This document shows, piece by piece, positions 32,242 to 42,938 of a DNA stretch of 46,312 nt (its first letter is position 1; each line of letters opens with the position of its first letter). Source of the stretch: Entrophospora sp. SA101. Its lineage: Eukaryota > Glomeromycota > Glomeromycetes > Entrophosporales > Entrophosporaceae. The stretch lies in NCBI GenBank assembly GCA_958430865.1, contig CAUDNR010000513.1, positions 73,846-120,157 of the forward strand, read 5' to 3'. The position numbers and the translations under genes were made by a program. Below the pieces are notes generated by a model, which saw nothing but the letters and a program-made list of their open reading frames with translations, ran no database searches and was not told where the DNA came from.

Positions 32242-34128
32242 TTAATTTCTTCTTGTATCAGCTTCACTCCCCTCTTCTTGTTTCTCTGCTGTACCAGCAT
32301 CATTCTCTTTTTCTTGTTTTCCCAATATATCAGTATCATTATTGCTACCTTCTGGTGGTGGTGGAAAGTATAAAGGCAATAATCCCTCATATATTCTTCT
32401 ATTACTTTCCTCAAAAACACAAAAGATTATTCTATCAATCTGTTAAAAAAATATCTAGCTTGGTTAATTTTTATCCTAGTTTCAAAAAAAAAAGTTCATT
32501 AAATTCTGAGTTATTATTTATACCTTTTCAATATGTTCAAAATCCTCCATCCATTTTCTAATTGTTTTCATAGCCACTTGTGCAGCACCAACACGAGGAT
32601 ATCCATAAGCACCTAACACAATATTTAATAAATTTTCTTATAAATATGACCCAACTTTATTAAATAAAACATTAAAAACTTGTATCAACTTAACAAACCT
32701 GTGCTTATATTTGGAAATGCCTAAATTTTAAATCATACACATATTAATATAATGTATTATTAGTAGATTGAATAGTATGAAGAATGATGGTGATTTTAAA
32801 ACTTACTATACTCTTAAGATTGTTGACAATCATAACTTTCAATGATTGTCTATAAGCACTATTGAGAAGTTCTTCATGTTCTCCTACAGGCCCAACAGTA
32901 TGAATAATATCTAAATAATTAAACATTAAATTAGTAGAATAATTAAATAGGATCATAGAATAACTTCAGAATTTCAGTTATTTTCAATCTAAATAGCTAC
33001 ACATACATTTTGCTGGTAAATTATAACCTAAAGATACATGTGCATGTAAGATAAGATGAATTATCCTATAAATATATATATCAATTAATTAATTATTTAC
33101 CTTTTGTTATTTTAGCATCCTATTAATTATTAATTATCATTTAAAATGTTAATTTCTAAACCTTATAAATACTTTTAATATTAAATATTTAAATCTTACA
33201 TACACCAGTTGGACAACCTCCTAACTTCTGACATTCACTCCTTAATCCTGGCCCTGCAGCTCTAAATTTTCATCTCTTATCTGAGAAACGTTTTAATGAT
33301 AACATAAAGTTTTTAAAAATAAATATTATAATTGAGTGTTCACCTGTGAATTGCTCCATCAACTAAAAAAAATTATTATTCATTTAATCAGTCAGTGCCT
33401 TGGAAATATATTCATATATTTAATTATGATGAATTTTCTCAATCCCTTACCTCCTCCTCCTCCCATGAGAAACTCATTTGCAGCATTAACTATTCATATA
33501 TTGTAAAGTTATTAAAAAAATTTTTAAAAGTCATCAGTGAGCTTTTTACATATCAAATGTAAACAAAGTGTAAAATATTCTTTATAATGTTGTTCAGGTA
33601 TTGTTAATAACAATTAATATGTTATTGATTAAATCAATAAACATAGGTATATGGTCATATTTTCTAATCACTAACCAATTGAGTCAATTTTCAATTTCGT
33701 AATGTCTTCTTTGCTTTTATATATAAAATTTTTTTAAAGTATAAATATAAAAGCTTGATAAGTTTTCTTTATAGGGTTTTTATTATTATTGATCGACTTA
33801 CATTAAAGATATCTTATCATTAAGAGTTTTATTGTGAGAAAGACTTATATCATCTGAAATATAATGTACATTATTTTTTTTTATTAAAGAAAACGATAAT
33901 TATTCCACAATAATATAAAAAAAAAATTTTTTCACGTTTAAAAGTTCCTGGGATTCGACAATCAAATCCACCTTTTTTATATACTTGAGACAAGGTTGGG
34001 ATGTCTGTTAATTCCACAAAACGATCCAACGTTGTAAAATGTTTTTTTGTTTCAACTAAACAAGGTTTAAGACTTGTTAAAAATCGTGGAATGGATAGAT
34101 TCTTTCTTGATATATACAGGAGGAACAT
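32242..34128 (-). CDS. MACROD-type macrodomain protein (ADP-ribose hydrolase)
   Basis: Twelve minus-strand exons assemble in frame: 34128-33972, 33853-33802, 33713-33676, 33489-33451, 33362-33344, 33261-33206, 33119-33102, 33027-33007, 32910-32807, 32720-32699, 32612-32524 and 32439-32242, encoding 270 residues. The order of motifs is that of MACROD1/2: [76 protein letters not shown] and DRIIFCVFEESNRRIYEGLL. Residues used by the family for binding and hydrolysis (NAAN, GVDG, ISTGxYG) are present. MACROD enzymes remove mono-ADP-ribose from acidic residues and deacetylate O-acetyl-ADP-ribose. The first ~34 residues (MFLLYISRKNLSIPRFLTSL...) look like a mitochondrial presequence, as in MACROD1; this is inference. 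The tail is acidic (EKENDAGTAEKQEEGSEAD). Oddity: at the exon 6/7 junction the conserved PTG-x-AKIT reads PT-D-AKIT. Confidence 0.88.
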
Positions 34129-34504
34129 TTTTTTTTTTAAAATGGTAATACCCCATGAAAAAAAATTTACAAGAAAATTTATTATTAAAAAATTTTACGG
34201 AAATATGTTACAGAAAAATGCAACTTCCTTGTATACTTTTCACAGAATATTTACAGATAAATTCACAAAAAATTATGAGACTACAGAAAAGATATTGATA
34301 TCACTACAAGGATGTTATAGTAGTTTACAGAAAAAATATTGATATTATTACAAGAATGTTATAGTAAGTTTACAGAAAATTATAGAGTTTACAGGAAAGT
34401 TATAAAAAATTTATGAAAAATGTGTTGATTTATTAATATATTGCAGGGCTTCTCAATTCATATTATTATTATTATTATTATAATATAAATACTCTTTTTT
34501 GTAA

Positions 34505-34795
34505 AGGATTCATTTCATCGAAAGTTCATTTCGTCGAAAATTATTTCATCACAAAAAAAAAACTTCATTAAACAAATTTCTCCTCACACTTCCCACACAC
34601 ACCCCCACTTTCCTCACATCTAACTCGTTCGGTCTCTGGCTCGAGGATGAAATAATTTTCGACAAAATAAACATTCGACGAAATGAACATTCGATGAAAC
34701 AAACATTCGACGAGATGAACATTCGACGAAACGAACATTCGACGAAATGAACTTTCGATGAAACAAACTTTCGACGAAATGGGTGTCGATGAAAT
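34505..34795. mobile_element. Second copy of the TCGACGAAATGA foldback element
   Basis: The left arm is short (TTCATTTCGTCGAAAATTAT). The core TTCATTAAACAAATTTCTCC is followed by a right arm of about eight CGACGAAATGAACATT units. The core matches 19846-19960 closely. Confidence 0.7.
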
Positions 34796-35230
34796 TATAG
34801 CACCATTAGAAGTATTTTGAAGAAAGAACAAGGTGAAAAAAATGCTTCTTACATTTCCAAAATAAATGTATAAATGATACTCAGACACTTGAAGCTTATC
34901 TAGAAAAGAAAGGGTTACTTATGAAATTTACCAAGAGAAAGAAAAATCATAACTAATAAAAGAACATCAATGTGGAGACATGATGAACCTAGAAAGAAAA
35001 GAAGTTTGAAGAAAAATAAACTTATTTTTTAATTATTGGTGTAATAAACATGTGCAATTAACACTGCAAAAGAAAGAACAGTTTCACATGACCAAAATTA
35101 ATATTATTAAGTCCGTACTTTGCTTGATTTTTTTCTTCTTATCAAATAGACAAAAACTCCTATTTCTACCACTATTATTTCTCCTAATAATAAATAATTG
35201 GTTGAGTCAGTTGAGGGTAATTGTTCTTGC
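34796..35230. other. Spacer without a recognised gene
   Basis: A 67-codon plus-strand frame at 35052-35255 runs into the next element and has no domain. Confidence 0.4.
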
Positions 35231-35779
35231 TAGAGGTTGGAATCGACTAAAATAGTTGACTAATACTAATTATTATTATTGTCTGGCCAATTTATAAATG
35301 AAAACGTTTTTTGTGGCACAAAAAAATTTTAATAATAAAAATAAATATGCGGAGTATCAATATTATGAAGAAGATGATAATGGTGGTGTTGGTGCTGGTG
35401 TTGGCGATAATTATCCATGCGAAATAATAAACATTGATACAAGGTCAAATCATTCCAACAATTCGTTGGCTTCGAGCTCAAGCAGTGGTTCCAGACCTTT
35501 AAAAAAACGAATTATAACATATAGCTTCGTATGGAAGTATTTCGAGAAAATTAAAGATTCAAATGGAGATGAATTTGTAATCTGCAAATTAAAAAAAAAC
35601 GTTAATAATAATGAAACAGAATGAATATTCTAATTAAATAGGATGTTATTCCCGTGACTAGTGTGACCATTTTGCGAAGCAAATGGTTACACGCTAGTAT
35701 TAAAAAAATTTAGTCGACTAAAAGAAATTTTGACCAACTAGTAGTCGACTAAGGATTTTTTGGACGATTCCAACCTCTA
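35231..35779 (+). mobile_element. hAT-type deletion derivative, copy 2 (549 bp)
   Basis: The termini TAGAGGTTGGAATCGAC and ATTCCAACCTCTA match copy 1 at 20301-21115. It lacks most of the TAGTCGAC arrays of copy 1. It contains an intact 108-codon frame and the same ACTAGTGTGACCATTTTG hairpin near 35656-35698. No matching 8-bp flanks are seen. Confidence 0.75.
35298..35624 (+). CDS. Truncated BED-type zinc-finger exon of a hAT transposase
   Basis: 108 residues: MKTFFVAQKNFNNKNKYAEY..., an acidic/Gly stretch, a Ser run (LASSSSSGSRPLKKR), then SFVWKYFEKIKDSNGDEFVICKLKK. S-x-VW-x-YF followed by the first Cys is the opening of a BED zinc finger, the DNA-binding module at the N-terminus of hAT transposases. 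The second Cys, the His residues and the whole catalytic region are absent, so it cannot act alone as a transposase. A GTTAAT donor-like site follows CKLKKN, so this may be exon 1 of the parent gene, with the rest deleted. Copy 1 of the element carries a stop early in the same frame. Expression is unknown. Confidence 0.55.
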   Translation: MKTFFVAQKNFNNKNKYAEYQYYEEDDNGGVGAGVGDNYPCEIINIDTRSNHSNNSLASSSSSGSRPLKKRIITYSFVWKYFEKIKDSNGDEFVICKLKKNVNNNETE

Positions 35780-37334
35780 ATGAAAAACATACATTTTCTG
35801 AAAAAAATTTTATAGGGTAGAAGCAATATTACTTGAAAAATCACTTGGTCGTGGCAAGTATCCAAATTATACAATTAAACTCTTATCTAGTATGCTTATT
35901 TGAATAAACATGGCTAGTAGCTTTTTCTTGCGGTTCAATCACAAGCTATTAATATTACAACTTCGTAATTGACCTATATATCTCCCTTGGTGATTGTGTA
36001 TTCAACGCTTTCATATGAACCGATTTTTACAGCAATATTTCCATGTTGACATAAATAAAAATGTTGTAGATGATGTGTAAAAGCCGGCCCATATGTCTAT
36101 ATTTTGTTTTTGATTTTTCGAAAGAGTGTGGGAAAATCAAGTCACGCGATCTTTATGATCGAATCACATGATTATACTGTATATTAAACAAAGGTAAAAA
36201 TTACTTAATATGGTATGATATGCATGAAATTTTATTAATTTCAATTTATTACTATTATTATTATACCAAGATTACTCATTTTTGTATGTGAAGCAAAAAA
36301 TTCGTTGCAACACATATTTAATTATAATTAATTTATTGAAACGAAAATTTTTTTTTAAATATCTCGCAGCTTAGGTCCTCAAAAATTATTTTTCTAATAC
36401 TAATACTAAACTAATTTCGAATGGGTTTTAATATTAATATTGATATGTCAACACTATTAGTAATTTTTACGAATAATAATTTGAAATTAAAATTATAATT
36501 AAATTCGCGTTACAACGAATTTTTAAAAATTTTGCCTCACAAAAACATAAAATTCAATAAATGATTTTGGTATAATGACTTTATCATTTATTTTATTTAT
36601 TATTCAATAATTTTGATTTTTTGTTTGACGTGAAAATTAATTGTTACTATGAAAATTAAATTAATTAAAATTTGTTGTACCTTGACTTGACTGGGTTTAA
36701 AACGACTATTCCGAAATTATGTAATGAGTAATCCTTGTTTCTCATAAATTAATCAAGTATTTTAAACTCGGGCGGGCATAAAACGGTTATTCCCCGAGTC
36801 ATGTAAGAACCTCTCCTTACCGAGAGGGGCCGCCAAGGCTTATATGTTACCCACGGGATAACTAACCATTATACAAATTAAAATAATAAGATTATGTCTT
36901 CCTTACTGAGTAATAAAAATAAATAAAATAAATATTCGCCATGGTAAATGAAATAAGTATCAGCCGTGATGAACTTCAATAAAAAGAAAATCCTATTACT
37001 ATAATTAGAATTTAGGGTGGGGTGTTCAGATATGAAATTTGATTGGTTAATTTGAATTTCAAATACGCGAATTGCAAATTCATTTTTCAAGTAATATACT
37101 GGTGGTGGTGTGATACAAATATATTTATAAACTTCACTTTGATAGATACGCTTGTGTGCATATTTATTAAATGTGCTATATATTTGAATATATAGATTAA
37201 CCTGTTTATTTTTTTCATGTGTATGATGAGAATTAAAAGCAATAATTTACGAGTTATAGTTTGTTAAACCATTAATATATTTCTTTTGCGCTATAAGTAA
37301 AAACAAAAAAATATCATTACAATCATCATCATTA
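35780..37334. other. Spacer; GC-richer repeat at 36680-36865
   Basis: 36688-36735 (GGGTTTAAAACGACTATTCC...) and 36772-36820 (GGGCATAAAACGGTTATTCC...) are diverged direct repeats followed by TTACCGAGAGGGGCCGCC. At 37010-37060 lies a short dispersed repeat TTTAGGGTGGGGTGTTCAGA. No gene recognised; minus-strand ORF 36878-37090 is not supported. Confidence 0.45.
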
Positions 37335-39621
37335 TTATATAATAGAATTCATGACACCTACTATTGTTATATTTGGAACCAATATCATTTTTTTTACAAT
37401 ATGCTTGAGATATGGTACACATTCTAATTGCCATGTTTTGTTATTCTTAACTTTGTAAAATAAAGCACATATCTTAATATAATCCATAAATATATAAAAT
37501 GTATATATAAAAGATTATTGTTTAATTTACCTTTAGATGCATTTTCATTTTTATAAGTCGCGTTTAATATTTCTTGATATTCTAGATGTTTTTGACGTTG
37601 AATCCCAAATGTATCAAGATATGGAGATTTTTTAAATCCTGAATAAGTGGGGTTTGGTGCTACTTTCTGGATATGTGCAAAATATAAGCTTCTTGTTGCA
37701 TACAAAGTAGCACATGGCTTCAAAGTTTTGAGAAATTTTAATAAAGAAATGAACAAGAATATTATATTATATACTTAATTGTATAAATAATATATAAATG
37801 CATGCATACGGAAAGATATTGTGGGTCAAATTCAATTTTAAATCGACATGATCAGAATTTCGCATCCAAACACCTCACCCAAAATTTTAATTATAAATTT
37901 ATATTTAACACATATGATTTTGACTCATAACATATATAGACCATTACTAACCGTAATGTCGCCACATCCAATCAAACAATCTGATCTACTTAACCTTTCA
38001 GCTACAAATGCTATCTCTGATATATTACTATAATGATTTATATAATTGTTTTGCAATAAATCAAGGTAGAAATCATGATCAAGATTATCCAAAGAATCCT
38101 ACAAGCAATTCTTTTAAATAAAGTAAGTTTATTATAATGATAGAATATAAAATTACGGAAGGTTTGATAATATATATATTTTACTTCAGGCATTATTTTA
38201 ATAGGATGTCGATCAGGCATTTCATCAGGGACAACTTCCTTTCCAATTAACTCTTTAAGTTTGATACTTGTTTCATTAAAAACATTAGGTTCAGTCCCTA
38301 TATATTTTCAATACAAATAATTAATCAAAAGTGATAATAATAATAATTTTTTTTAAAAAATCAGGCACTTACTAAAATTATATAATACATTTTTAACAAC
38401 AGTGTATTTATCTGTTAAATAGTCATGAGATAAAACGTTTAACGTTGTGTCGCTAATAATAATGGATGATGATTTTTAGTGAATATTTTATGCTTTACCT
38501 TCAAATAGAAACAAAATTTTGGTTAATTCTTACTATTATTATTAAAAAATACCTACATCAACTTTTGATGATGAAGCAACATTATTTGTATTAGAAGTTT
38601 TTGCTTTTTTTTGACGGTCTTAGATCACTAATTGATGATGCTTGAATTTATTTCTTCCATTACTTCTCCAGGTACGTGGGTTAGGAATGATCTTAAAAGC
38701 TTGATCGCTTGTCTAAGATCACCATTTGTTCTTTTTTCAATTGATGGAATTAATTTTGATCTTTTTTGTTTGTCATTTCCATATTTTTTATTGATGTATT
38801 TTTGAAGAGCATTTATCATCAAGTATGTTGCTATGGCAAGAAACCTAAAAATATAAAATAATTTAATTATAGACATTGAATGTAATTCCAAATTAAATCA
38901 TCACATACTTTATGTGTTTGCATCTTTCTGAATTAACAACATTTGAGGTAAAAATATTTTTGTTGTTAATCTCATCTTTTCTTGCATAATCATTGTTGGC
39001 ATCATTCACATCTGTGATCATGAAGATTATGGGATATTTTGCCATTTTATCATTTAAATATGCATACATTATTTCATTAAAATCTTTATTTGTTTTATCA
39101 TCCAAAAAAGACAAATCATCAAAAAATATTATTTGTTGAGTGCATCCATTTTTAAGGCCTTGAGGTTCCATCCTTTTACTGTAGTATTGAAGGAAAGTCG
39201 AAAGTCCATTAAAAAGTGACTCATAAATATACTATTTTTTTTTAAATAATTATAATAAGTATGGATTTAAATTTAAAATGTAAAATTACAAAAAAAGAAA
39301 CTTTAAAAATTGAATTCATTCATTACCTTCATTATCTTAAAAATCACTCCAATCGACAATGTGGTACTTGCGTTGATTGCATATGTATTTTAATGTTGAA
39401 GTCTTGCAAGCGCCAGTTGGACCACTTATTATTAACAAGCGAATCTATTTATATTTTTTAATAATTAATTTAAATCATGAATTATCATTATTATTATAAT
39501 AAAATTTTACCTGATTATCATTAAAGGTTTCAACGAGTGCCCGATCCAAGTAATCAGCATGGTATGCTGAAACTGGATCTTGCACTTTTTCATTATTAGA
39601 TTCAGTTACGTATCTCGACAT
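37335..39621 (-). pseudogene. RAD17: RAD17-like checkpoint clamp-loader gene, probably disrupted
   Basis: Minus-strand exons in RAD17 order: 39621-39511; 39444-~39330 (RLLIISGPTGACKTSTLKYI...HIVDWSDF); 39231-38909 (YESLFNGLSTF...QIIFFDDLSFLDD, Walker B-like, ...YPIIFMITDV); 38844-~38640 (ATYLMINALQKYI...TNGDLRQAIKLLRSF); ~38457-38373 (...YTVVKNVLYNF); 38297-38185; 38098-37952 (DFYLDLLQNNYINHYSNISE); 37717-37531 (CATLYATRSLYFAHIQ); and a last one to the stop at 37335. RAD17 loads the 9-1-1 clamp at DNA damage, and YLDLLQNNYI is typical of its helical region. Defects: the Walker A glycine before Lys is Cys (GPTGACKT), an in-frame TAA follows DWSDF, the 38640 exon needs a frameshift to continue, and the last exon does not join in phase. 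Pseudogene, sequencing error or misread splicing remain possible; the identity is firmer than its status. Confidence 0.72.
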
Positions 39622-41531
39622 TATAATTACATTTCATTTCATAACTGATATATAGAGTATGTGATTTGTGTCACTAAATTTCGTTTTATAACAAAGTCTG
39701 ACTTAACTAGAGACTCAAGCTTGTATGAAGTGCGTGATAACTTTTAAAGTAAGCAGATAGGTGAAATGTTTAGGTCTCTAAAGGTGGTTTAGACTACAGC
39801 TTTTGAGAGATGATGATTTATATTAATCAGGTAATATTTATTTTCATATAAGATTATTTAACAATAATTAAATTAATAAGAAAATAATTATCACCTTGAC
39901 ATAATAGGCTCTTCATGGCAAAGTGGAAGTAACGAATTGGTCCTCATACTGCAAGTTAGCATTTCTGTTAGTGCCGATTATTTAACACGTATGGCTTAAC
40001 TTTGGGTTGCTCTTGTCAGTTAATTGCAAGAAATTCACAATAATTCGGCACTTGTCGATTAATTAGTTTATTGATTTACTTTAGCTTTGCTTATTGCCTT
40101 TTTCTGGTACCTAGAAAGCCTTGCAAATCTGTAAGCACATTCAATGTCAGTAATTGAATAAAGATGACTCTTTTACAAAGCTCAAAGATTTCTTTTATTC
40201 ACTTGTGACCGATTTATCTCGGTCATTTACCCTTGTTTTGTTATTGTTTACAAAGCAACTTGAGTAATAATTGTAATGATACTGCCAGTATTTCCAATTA
40301 ACCTTTGCCTACTCACTAAAGCAAATTACGTTATGAATCGTTGTCAACACTCACTAGTTAGCCAACGTCAATCCTAACCTTTGTTCGCTAATTAAAGCAA
40401 ATAAAACGTGACCTTCTTACCAGAGCTCACAATTTTTACCTTTTTACCAAAGTGTTTTAAACAAAAAAGTAAAAAACAACGGTTTTATTTTAAAAAGTTT
40501 AATTTATTTAATGTAACATTTGTTTTTTCGAACAAGAACTCGAAGTTGTTCGTTAAGTTGGTTGAAATTTATAAATTTTGGGTGGGATGTTTGGATACAA
40601 CATTCTGTTTGGCTAATTGAACTTCTCGTGTGCGGAATTCAAATCCGCGCGCAACAAAATATAGAAAATGCATAGATTTAAAAATTTTTTTTATATGATG
40701 CGATTACCTGCAATTAAACATTGTTAGTGCAGCATGCTAAAAACATTTATAAATTCCAATTTGATGAAGACATGTATTAAAAAAGTGATAATTTTTTAGA
40801 TGAATATACGGATGAATTTTAACAATTTGTAAAAGTTTATGCGAGAATTATACATCTTATAATTTTTTATTTGCTTCTACTATTATTTCCATAGTAAATT
40901 ATCACATAATATATCAATTCGTCAATGAATTTCTTTGCACTACAAGTAAATAAAATTTATTCAATTTACGTATCTACGGCACAGAAGATATTAAAGATTT
41001 TAATGTCTTGTTCACTTCTTATAAATTACATCTAACCATTAATGCTGATTGGACAATCCTGATATGGATAGTACATGATGTTTCTCCACCTAATCACACA
41101 CACTTGGATGAATTTGCATTAACTTGCAATTCCAATTAATTGATATATTAGATGGGGACAAGCTGACCAAATTGGAGAAAAGACTCTTCTTCCAGCACTT
41201 TTTAATAAAGGGCGATTAGTTCTTACAGCTGTTCTATGATTGATAATAGCTTGCAGATAATAAAATCTCTATTATGCAATTTTTATAGCATTAAACCCAA
41301 CAAGTATATCTATGGTAATAATATTAAATTTTCCTACCTGTTCATACACTATTTGATAAATTGGATCCTGTTGTTCTTTAGCCCATGCTATGTATCCTTC
41401 AATTGATGGATCAGAATGACTTTTTACATAAGTTCCAGAGACATTGCTTGACGATATATGTTACAGACAGAACTCAGAGCTTATGATGATCGTAGCATTT
41501 TTTAAAATAAGCAGGCTGATTATCATTGACA
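39622..41531. other. No intact gene
   Basis: 40570-40625 holds a copy of the TTTGGGTGGGATGTTTGGAT dispersed repeat; just after it GCGGAATTCAAATCCGC forms a 5-bp stem with a 7-nt loop, but no tRNA can be folded around it. At ~41150-41240, plus strand, RWGQADQIGEKTLLPALFNK then GRLVLTAVL looks like a short coding scrap. Confidence 0.35.
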
Positions 41532-42596
41532 TGATCTCTTTTTCAATAGAGTAGAAGTATCAACATCTAAACCCGAGAAAATTTGGTAAAAATTGTTAGT
41601 AACTATAATTTGATTATAATGTACTTCACATATAGATTAGGAATCCAAAGAAGCATAAGGGGTTGTTGCTTTTAGTATTCCTGTCACTATACATATTAAT
41701 ATGCGCTGATTTTGTTTGAACCCCAAAATCCAGTACGGTATGATCATAACGTTATGAATACTTTATACTAGCAAAAATAGTTTTTTAGCGGAGCAAATAA
41801 ATTTTTTGAAGGTTAATTATCATTCTATTGACGTGTTTAACGTCGAGACACAATAAGATATAAGGTTTGAAAAAAAGATCCAAAAAACCAAATTGGCTGA
41901 TATGAGTGGTAGAATTGTAAAAAGAAATTAATTTCCACAATTTATGTAAAATTTTTTGATTGTTTGGCTCTTATTTACTTTTGAAGTCTTGGGGACCATC
42001 AATAAATATATTATTTTAAAAATTTTTTTTTTGTAAAGGAAACGTGACGGATTTACAGCGAAACGAGCCAATTAAAATTATGCAGATCATCCAGAATCGA
42101 TTTCTTTTTGTATGTCGCTTTCGATTTTTTCAAGCACCTCAACAAGACTTGGATTAAAATTTAATTCTTGCTTTATGATTACATGTTAGCCTTCTAAACG
42201 TGAGGTTGTTTTGACACCAGCTGACATTATTTGACTTTTCCAACTATGCCACTTATTTCTAATATTGTCTATTTAAATAATTGCCAACATTATTATTAAA
42301 GTTTTTTTTGTATCAATTGATATCAAATGAGGTAATTGAATGGAATTTAAAATCTTTAATAAATTCATTATTACAAATTTGTTTGTAATTTGAGCTTTAT
42401 GTACCTGTTGAGATTTTGATAAATATGATACAGGCATAAAAAGTGATGTATATTCTGAAATTGTTGTTCTATGCCTGATTCGAATAATAATAATTCGAAT
42501 AAATTAAGATATGCACATTGCTAATCCACATTTAAAAATTTTTTTCATTATTATTACAATCGATTTTTCCTTAGTCCTTGTAATAATAGTAATAGT
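41532..42596. repeat. 1,065-bp direct repeat, copy 1
   Basis: No difference from 45174-46238 found when read line by line, with a constant offset of 3,642 bp. It contains the C-terminal fragment of a MULE transposase and the start of a TTCGAATAAA-family repeat. Confidence 0.95.
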
Positions 42597-42880
42597 AGCT
42601 GACATTTTTCTTTTCTTAAGTCATAGTACTAGTATTAGTGATATAGATTATGAATATAATTATTGTAATTTACACTATCTTGTTAAAGAAATAAGACCTA
42701 TGTTTTATAAAACGAGTAATTCGAATAAATTGGATAAGCGAATAATTCGAATAAAACGATATTGATATAAAACGAATAAAACGAATAAAACGGATAATTT
42801 GAATAAATTTTTTAATAATTATAATAATTAATGATAATAAATAATAATAATAATAATAAATAATAAATAATAATGAATTC

Positions 42881-42938
<58 letters not shown>

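Noticed and set aside
33007..33206. A mutated splice acceptor (TTAC instead of TTAG) at 33047-33046 in the macrodomain gene
   Set aside because: An extra 18-nt exon (33119-33102, encoding the AKITK part) plus acceptor CTTTAG at 33029-33028 restores the conserved sequence with canonical sites, so no non-canonical splicing is needed.
20293..35787. Shared ATGAAAAA at the left flank of hAT/BED copy 1 and the right flank of copy 2, as evidence of recombination between the copies
   Set aside because: The other two flanks do not match each other, and an 8-mer of this composition is common in AT-rich DNA.
40610..40665. tRNA gene suggested by GCGGAATTCAAATCCGC (T-arm-like hairpin)
   Set aside because: No matching acceptor, D or anticodon arms could be found upstream.
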